Program-made: the position numbers and the translations under genes | Part shown: piece by piece, positions 60,041-64,000 of the stretch | How positions within the stretch are numbered: the first letter of the stretch is position 1 | Layout of the letters: each line of letters starts with the position of its first letter | The notes under the pieces: generated by a model | What the model saw: only the letters and a program-made list of their open reading frames with translations | Told to the model about the DNA's origin: nothing | The model's database searches: none | NCBI GenBank assembly: GCA_963930955.1 | Contig: OZ006967.1 | Coordinates: forward strand, 1,302,001-1,366,000 | Reading direction: 5' to 3' | DNA length: 64,000 nt | Origin: Scatomonas sp963930955 | GTDB taxonomy: Bacteria > Bacillota > Clostridia > Lachnospirales > Lachnospiraceae

Positions 60041-60928
60041 ATGGACGCGGTCAGCAACTGGTTCAGAATGCACGTGCTGACGTGGCTGGAACCGCCGAAA
60101 CAGATAGAAGTCATCGATATCATACAGGTGCTTCTGATTGCGTATTTTGTGTATCATTTTATTCTCTGGTTAAAAAATACCCGGGCCTATATGCTGCTGA
60201 AGGGAATTCTGCTGATCGTTATCTTTGTAGTGATCGCCAACCTTCTGAATATGGATGTGATCATCTGGGTTTTCGGAAATATGGGCATGGTAGCCATTAC
60301 CGCGGTGATCATTATCTTTCAGCCGGAACTGCGCCGGGTGCTGGAACAGATGGGACATAAAAATCCCCTGACCAACCTTTTTGTCTGGGGCAGCAGCGCG
60401 GAAAACAATGAGCGGTTCAGCGACAAAACCGTTACCGAACTGGTGCGGGCATGTTTTGATATGGGCGAGGTGAAGACCGGCGCCCTGATTGTGATCGAAC
60501 GGGACGTAAAGCTGGAAGAGTATGAAAAAACAGGGATTCCGGTGGACGCTATCCTGACCTCCCAGCTTCTGATCAATATTTTTGAGCATAATACACCGCT
60601 TCATGATGGAGCGGTTATTGTGCGTGGAGACCGGGTGGTGGCGGCCACCTGCTACCTTCCTCTGACGGATAATCTGAGTCTGAACAAGAATCTGGGGACC
60701 CGGCACCGGGCCGGGGTGGGCATCAGCGAGATCAGTGATTCCCTTACCATTATCGTATCGGAGGAGACCGGAAATGTTTCCTATGCCATGAACGGAGAAC
60801 TCCACACAGGAGTTTCTGTCAGCGAACTCCGGGAGCAGCTCTATCAGGTGCAGAAGATCGTAGATTCGGACGGTTCCCGGATAAAGAGAAAGGAGCGGAG
60901 AAAAAATGAGAAAAAATCTGCTCTCTAA
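60041..60928 (+). CDS. cdaA: Diadenylate cyclase CdaA
   Basis: Membrane enzyme of 295 residues that makes c-di-AMP from two ATP. Three N-terminal helices (about 26-95: IDIIQVLLIAYFVYHFIL; MLLKGILLIVIFVVIANLL; MGMVAITAVIIIF) precede the DAC domain, in which NTPLHDGAVIVRGDRV (DGA motif, about 186-201) and LGTRHRAGVGISE (RHR motif, about 220-232) form the active site. AGGAAGTG precedes the ATG. cdaR overlaps its end by 23 bases; in Firmicutes CdaR binds and regulates CdaA. Confidence 0.96.
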   Translation: MDAVSNWFRMHVLTWLEPPKQIEVIDIIQVLLIAYFVYHFILWLKNTRAYMLLKGILLIVIFVVIANLLNMDVIIWVFGNMGMVAITAVIIIFQPELRRVLEQMGHKNPLTNLFVWGSSAENNERFSDKTVTELVRACFDMGEVKTGALIVIERDVKLEEYEKTGIPVDAILTSQLLINIFEHNTPLHDGAVIVRGDRVVAATCYLPLTDNLSLNKNLGTRHRAGVGISEISDSLTIIVSEETGNVSYAMNGELHTGVSVSELREQLYQVQKIVDSDGSRIKRKERRKNEKKSAL

Positions 60929-62201
60929 GCTCACGGAAAATCTGGCCCTGAAGATCATATCTGTGATCATCGCCATTGTGATCTGGTATGTAGTGGTGGA
61001 CTATAACGATCCCATGATCCAGCGGTCCATTATCGGTGTGGAAGTTCAGGTGCGGAATGCCTCTTACGTGGCCAATGGAAAGAGAGTTTTCCACATTGAT
61101 GATCAGTATAAGACCATCGGAGTGATCGTGGAAGGAAACCGTTCCGTGGTCAGCGACCTGACCGCTTCGGATGTGATCGTTACTGCGGACATGACTCAGA
61201 TTGTGGATATGAATTCCACTCCCTACGTATATGTTCCCCTGGAAGTAAGCTGTCCGGGGATCTCCCGGGAGAATATTACCCTTCCCAGGGAAACCATTCC
61301 CATTACCATAGAGGATATCGCCAGCCAGGAATTTGCCGTTTCCGTGGATACCGGCGACACGAAGCCGGACAAGGATTACGAGATCGGCAGTCTGCGGGCC
61401 AGCATGGATACCGTGGTGATCAGCGGACCCAAATCTATTATCCAGACCATCGGCAGTGTGGTGGCGGAGATCAACGTCAGCGGCATGACTGCCAGCGGCA
61501 GCGTTTCCTCGGAACTGAAGATTTACGATACGGCGGATAACCAGCTTTCCGAAACGACTCTGGAAGACGATCTGAGTTTTGACGGAAGCGGCGTGCCGGA
61601 GATCGATGTAGAAGTAGAACTATGGAAAAAACGGTCCGGGATCCGTTTCCAGGTAGAGACCCAGGGACAGCCGGCGGAGGGTTATGAAATTTCCGCCATT
61701 ACCACCACCCCGGAAGAAATCACCGTAGCAGGAACGGATCAGGCCCTGGAGGAACTGAAGCAGAGGGGAAACACCATCACGATCCCCGGGGAGCTGATCT
61801 CCGTGGAGGGAATCCGCAGCGATGAAGATTTTCCGGAGATCGACGTCAGCGATCTGCTTCCGGAAGACATGATGCTGGCCTCCAACGTCAGCTCTACGGT
61901 GACGGTAAAGGTTACCGTTCTTCCTCTTGGCAGCAAGGAGTACGATCTGGATGTGGATCAGATCGAGACAGACAATCTGGATCCGGATCTGTCGGTCCGC
62001 TATGACAGCGCGGAACTGGCGGTGCGCATCCAGGGAACGGAACAGGACCTGAAGGAACTGCGGGTGGCGGATATCCACGCTTCCATAGATCTGGAGGGCA
62101 GAGCCGCCGGAGACTATACGCTGCCGGTAAACATTTCTCTGCCGGAGGGCTATGAATTGGTGGAGGATGTATCCATTGCCCTTCATCTGGAAGAAAAATA
62201 G
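60906..62201 (+). CDS. cdaR: CdaA regulator CdaR (YbbR repeats)
   Basis: Extracytoplasmic regulator of 431 residues held by one N-terminal helix (about 12-33, LALKIISVIIAIVIWYVVV, followed by DYNDPM). The rest is four YbbR domains, recognisable by repeated PxxVxVxG-type units such as MDTVVISGPKSIIQTIGSVV and TTPEEITVAGTDQALEELKQ. It overlaps cdaA and is surely co-translated. In the standard cdaA-cdaR-glmM order glmM would follow; here an HPr-like gene does. Confidence 0.94.
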   Translation: MRKNLLSKLTENLALKIISVIIAIVIWYVVVDYNDPMIQRSIIGVEVQVRNASYVANGKRVFHIDDQYKTIGVIVEGNRSVVSDLTASDVIVTADMTQIVDMNSTPYVYVPLEVSCPGISRENITLPRETIPITIEDIASQEFAVSVDTGDTKPDKDYEIGSLRASMDTVVISGPKSIIQTIGSVVAEINVSGMTASGSVSSELKIYDTADNQLSETTLEDDLSFDGSGVPEIDVEVELWKKRSGIRFQVETQGQPAEGYEISAITTTPEEITVAGTDQALEELKQRGNTITIPGELISVEGIRSDEDFPEIDVSDLLPEDMMLASNVSSTVTVKVTVLPLGSKEYDLDVDQIETDNLDPDLSVRYDSAELAVRIQGTEQDLKELRVADIHASIDLEGRAAGDYTLPVNISLPEGYELVEDVSIALHLEEK

Positions 62202-62249
62202 CCGGAAGAAAAACAGGGGGAGAAGGTACAGAAGAAAGGGGAAAACAGT

Positions 62250-62534
62250 ATGGTCAGCAAGAAAGTGACAGTGAAGAATCCCTCGGGGCTTCACCTGCGT
62301 CCGGCGGGAAATCTGTGCAAGACCGCTTTGCAGTATCAATGCAAGGTAGAATTCCGTTACCGGGAAGGTACGGCCAATGCCAAAAGCGTGCTCAGCGTAC
62401 TGGGCGCCTGTGTGAAATGCGGAGATGAGATCGAAATCCTCTGTGAAGGAGAGGATGAGGAGGAAGCGCTCCGGGGCGTTGCCGCGGCTATCGAGGAAGG
62501 ACTGGGGGAAACAGGGGAGGCGATGGAGCTATGA
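62250..62534 (+). CDS. HPr-family phosphocarrier
   Basis: A 94-residue HPr-like protein. NPSGLHLRPAGNLCKTA holds the active-site His (residue 15) and the Arg/Pro after it; NAKSVLSVLGACVKCGDEI holds the regulatory Ser region (about 46-47) and the second phospho-binding block. Both phosphorylation sites are kept, so it could work in PTS sugar uptake or, as a Crh-type protein, in carbon regulation. GAAAGGGGAAAAC precedes the ATG. The start of the GtrA gene overlaps its stop. Confidence 0.88.
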   Translation: MVSKKVTVKNPSGLHLRPAGNLCKTALQYQCKVEFRYREGTANAKSVLSVLGACVKCGDEIEILCEGEDEEEALRGVAAAIEEGLGETGEAMEL

Positions 62535-62935
62535 AAAAGCTGATCACCCAGATCTGGCGTTTCGGCATTGTAGGCGTGATCTGTACGCTGATTGATTTCG
62601 GGGTGCTTACCTCCCTGAAAGAGTTTCTGGGAGTCCATTATCTGGTGGCAAATGCCGCCTCCTTTACCGTATCGGTGATTGCCAACTATATTCTGAGCAT
62701 GAAGTACGTCTTTCATGGGAAGAAAGATACCAGCAGGGTCCGGGAATTCATAATCTTTACGGTTCTGAGCGCCCTGGGTCTCCTTTTGAATCAGCTGATC
62801 ATGTGGATCACCGTAGATGGAATGTCTATTTATTACGTGGCGGCCAAGGTCATCGCCACCGCTATTGTAATGATTTATAACTTTGTTACCAGAAAACTGT
62901 TTCTGGAAGAAAAAAATCAGGAGGAACAAGTATGA
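62531..62935 (+). CDS. GtrA-family membrane protein
   Basis: A 134-residue flippase-like protein with four transmembrane helices: about 9-28 (WRFGIVGVICTLIDFGVLT), 38-58, 74-95 and 101-121. FGIVGVICTLIDF and ANAASFTVSVIANYILSMKYVF are the GtrA signature. Such proteins are thought to move polyprenyl-linked sugars or act with glycosyltransferases in wall or teichoic acid glycosylation. It is coupled by ATGA overlaps with both neighbours. Confidence 0.9.
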   Translation: MKKLITQIWRFGIVGVICTLIDFGVLTSLKEFLGVHYLVANAASFTVSVIANYILSMKYVFHGKKDTSRVREFIIFTVLSALGLLLNQLIMWITVDGMSIYYVAAKVIATAIVMIYNFVTRKLFLEEKNQEEQV

Positions 62936-63789
62936 GAGTTTTAGTTACCGGAGTAAAGGGGCAGCTGGGCCACGATGTAATGAACGAGCTGGCGAAAAGA
63001 GGCCATACAGGAGTCGGTGTAGATATTGAGGAGATGGATATTACGGATCCGAAGGCCTGCGAGAAGGTCATCGGCGAAGCGGACGTAGAGGCCGTGATCC
63101 ACTGCGCCGCCTATACGGCGGTAGACGCGGCGGAGGATAACGCCGAACTGTGCCGGAAAGTAAACGGTGCCGGTACGGAAAACATTGCAAGAGTCTGTGA
63201 AAAGCTGGATCTGAAGATGATGTATATCAGTACGGATTATGTCTTTGACGGCCAGGGCACCAGGCCCTGGGAGCCGGATGACGAGCAGCATCCGCTGAAT
63301 ATGTACGGCCTCAGCAAATATGAGGGGGAAGTGGCGGTTACCAGCCACGTAAAGAAATTTTTTATTGTGCGGATCGCCTGGGTGTTCGGCGTCAACGGAA
63401 AGAACTTTATCAAAACTATGCTGCGGCTGGGCCGGGAGCGGGGAGCCGTCAGCGTTGTGGACGATCAGATCGGATCCCCCACCTACACCCTGGACCTGGC
63501 GGTGCTGCTGGTGGACATGATCGAAACAGAAAAGTACGGTTTTTACCATGCCACCAACGAAGGACTCTGCAGCTGGTATGAGTTTGCCAAAGAGATTTTC
63601 CGCCAGGCGGGTATGGATGTACAGGTAACCCCGGTAAGTTCCCAGGAGTTTGCGGCCAAGGCAAAAAGACCCTTCAACAGCCGCATGAGCAAAGAAAAGC
63701 TTACGGAGATGGGCTTTAACCGTCTTCCGGCCTGGCAGGACGCCCTGGGCAGATATCTGCAGGAAATTCAGGGAACAGAAGCTCTGTAA
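62932..63789 (+). CDS. rfbD: dTDP-4-dehydrorhamnose reductase
   Basis: Short-chain-type reductase of 285 residues that makes dTDP-L-rhamnose for surface polysaccharide. VLVTGVKGQLGHDVMNEL is the NAD(P)-binding GxxGxxG region, then DITDPKACEKVI, VIHCAAYTAVDAAE (about 63-76), the catalytic YGLSKYEGE with Tyr and Lys, and WVFGVNGKNFIKTML. The other rhamnose genes (rfbA, rfbB, rfbC) are not nearby. Start overlaps the GtrA stop as ATGA. Confidence 0.93.
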   Translation: MRVLVTGVKGQLGHDVMNELAKRGHTGVGVDIEEMDITDPKACEKVIGEADVEAVIHCAAYTAVDAAEDNAELCRKVNGAGTENIARVCEKLDLKMMYISTDYVFDGQGTRPWEPDDEQHPLNMYGLSKYEGEVAVTSHVKKFFIVRIAWVFGVNGKNFIKTMLRLGRERGAVSVVDDQIGSPTYTLDLAVLLVDMIETEKYGFYHATNEGLCSWYEFAKEIFRQAGMDVQVTPVSSQEFAAKAKRPFNSRMSKEKLTEMGFNRLPAWQDALGRYLQEIQGTEAL

Positions 63790-63804
63790 AAGGAGGCTGT
63801 TAAA

Positions 63805-64000
63805 GTGAGTCAAATGAGAAAACAGAGAGGCATCCGCCTTCTGCCCTGGATCCTGGCAGTCTTTCTGCTGCTTGGTCCCCTTCTGCCCCGGAACGTGCAG
63901 GCGGCGGAAGTCCTGGAGGGATGGCCGGCCCCGCCGGAGATCGCCAGCGAGACCGGAGTGGTTATGGACCTTTCCACCGGAGAGATCCTCTACAATAAGG
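63805..64000 (+). CDS. D-alanyl-D-alanine carboxypeptidase (3' end outside window)
   Basis: First 65 residues only. A basic N-terminus and hydrophobic core (LPWILAVFLLLGPLL) form a signal peptide ending near VQAAE; then APPEIASETGVVMDLSTGEI and LYNK, the usual opening of low-molecular-weight PBPs just before the SxxK motif. AGGAGG at 63791-63796 fits GTG 63805 better than ATG 63814. The frame is open to the window edge. It would trim peptidoglycan stem peptides; which member (DacA, DacF or other) cannot be told. Confidence 0.82.
   Translation, partial: MSQMRKQRGIRLLPWILAVFLLLGPLLPRNVQAAEVLEGWPAPPEIASETGVVMDLSTGEILYNK

Overview
The window reads as chromosomal DNA of a spore-forming Clostridia member, most likely Lachnospiraceae. 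The pointers are spore genes (gpr, spoIIP), Firmicutes-type RNase Y, CdaA/CdaR, MutS2, RecD2 and YhaM, strong AGGAGG ribosome binding sites, several TTG/GTG starts, tRNA genes without encoded CCA, and a B12-binding radical SAM protein with a DUF4080-type tail. Base composition is fairly G+C-rich in the core genes and clearly A+T-rich around 24.7-26.6 kb. The genus cannot be fixed from the sequence alone.

Left core (1-22.7 kb): 3' part of recA, recX, rny; an XRE regulator and a sigma-like protein; a nitroreductase; tRNA-Gly; an orphan ferredoxin-type domain; a NatAB-like ABC exporter; tRNA-Phe; a translationally coupled run of fructokinase, radical SAM protein and a 31-residue membrane peptide followed by a VanW protein; a HypE-like AIR synthase relative and trmL; then, on the minus strand, mutS2, a response regulator and a histidine kinase. 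An HtrA-like protein that has lost two catalytic residues, a YhaM-like nuclease and an RlmD-type RNA methyltransferase follow.

Accessory island (about 22.7-35.7 kb): an AlbA/Schlafen-type regulator with a large palindromic operator, a phage gene remnant, an A+T-rich run of three GNAT acetyltransferases and a DUF3795 protein with a 53-bp tandem repeat, a 279-bp non-coding element with perfect 20-bp terminal inverted repeats and two large hairpins, and an ArsC/Spx-like gene. An IS256-type element sits at the stop codon of that gene and itself carries an IS21-type element. A LysR gene, divergent from an alpha/beta hydrolase, is split by an IS3-type element. A small esterase closes the island.

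Right core (35.9-64 kb): comEA, a two-component system, a GerMN lipoprotein and comEC; a glycosyltransferase and holA; rpsT on the minus strand; gpr, spoIIP, lepA; an AMP-binding ligase on the minus strand; hemW, uvrA, mreB, recD2, comFC; two membrane proteins leading into cdaA-cdaR, then an HPr-like protein, GtrA, RfbD and the start of a D-Ala-D-Ala carboxypeptidase. DNA repair and uptake (recA, recX, uvrA, recD2, comEA, comEC, comFC), translation (lepA, rpsT, trmL, rlmD) and envelope/c-di-AMP functions dominate the core.

The strongest candidates for something undescribed are the 279-bp double-hairpin element at 26682-26960 and the operator of the AlbA-type regulator, one arm of which recurs exactly inside its own coding sequence. 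Nothing seen here proves a new defence or mobile system.
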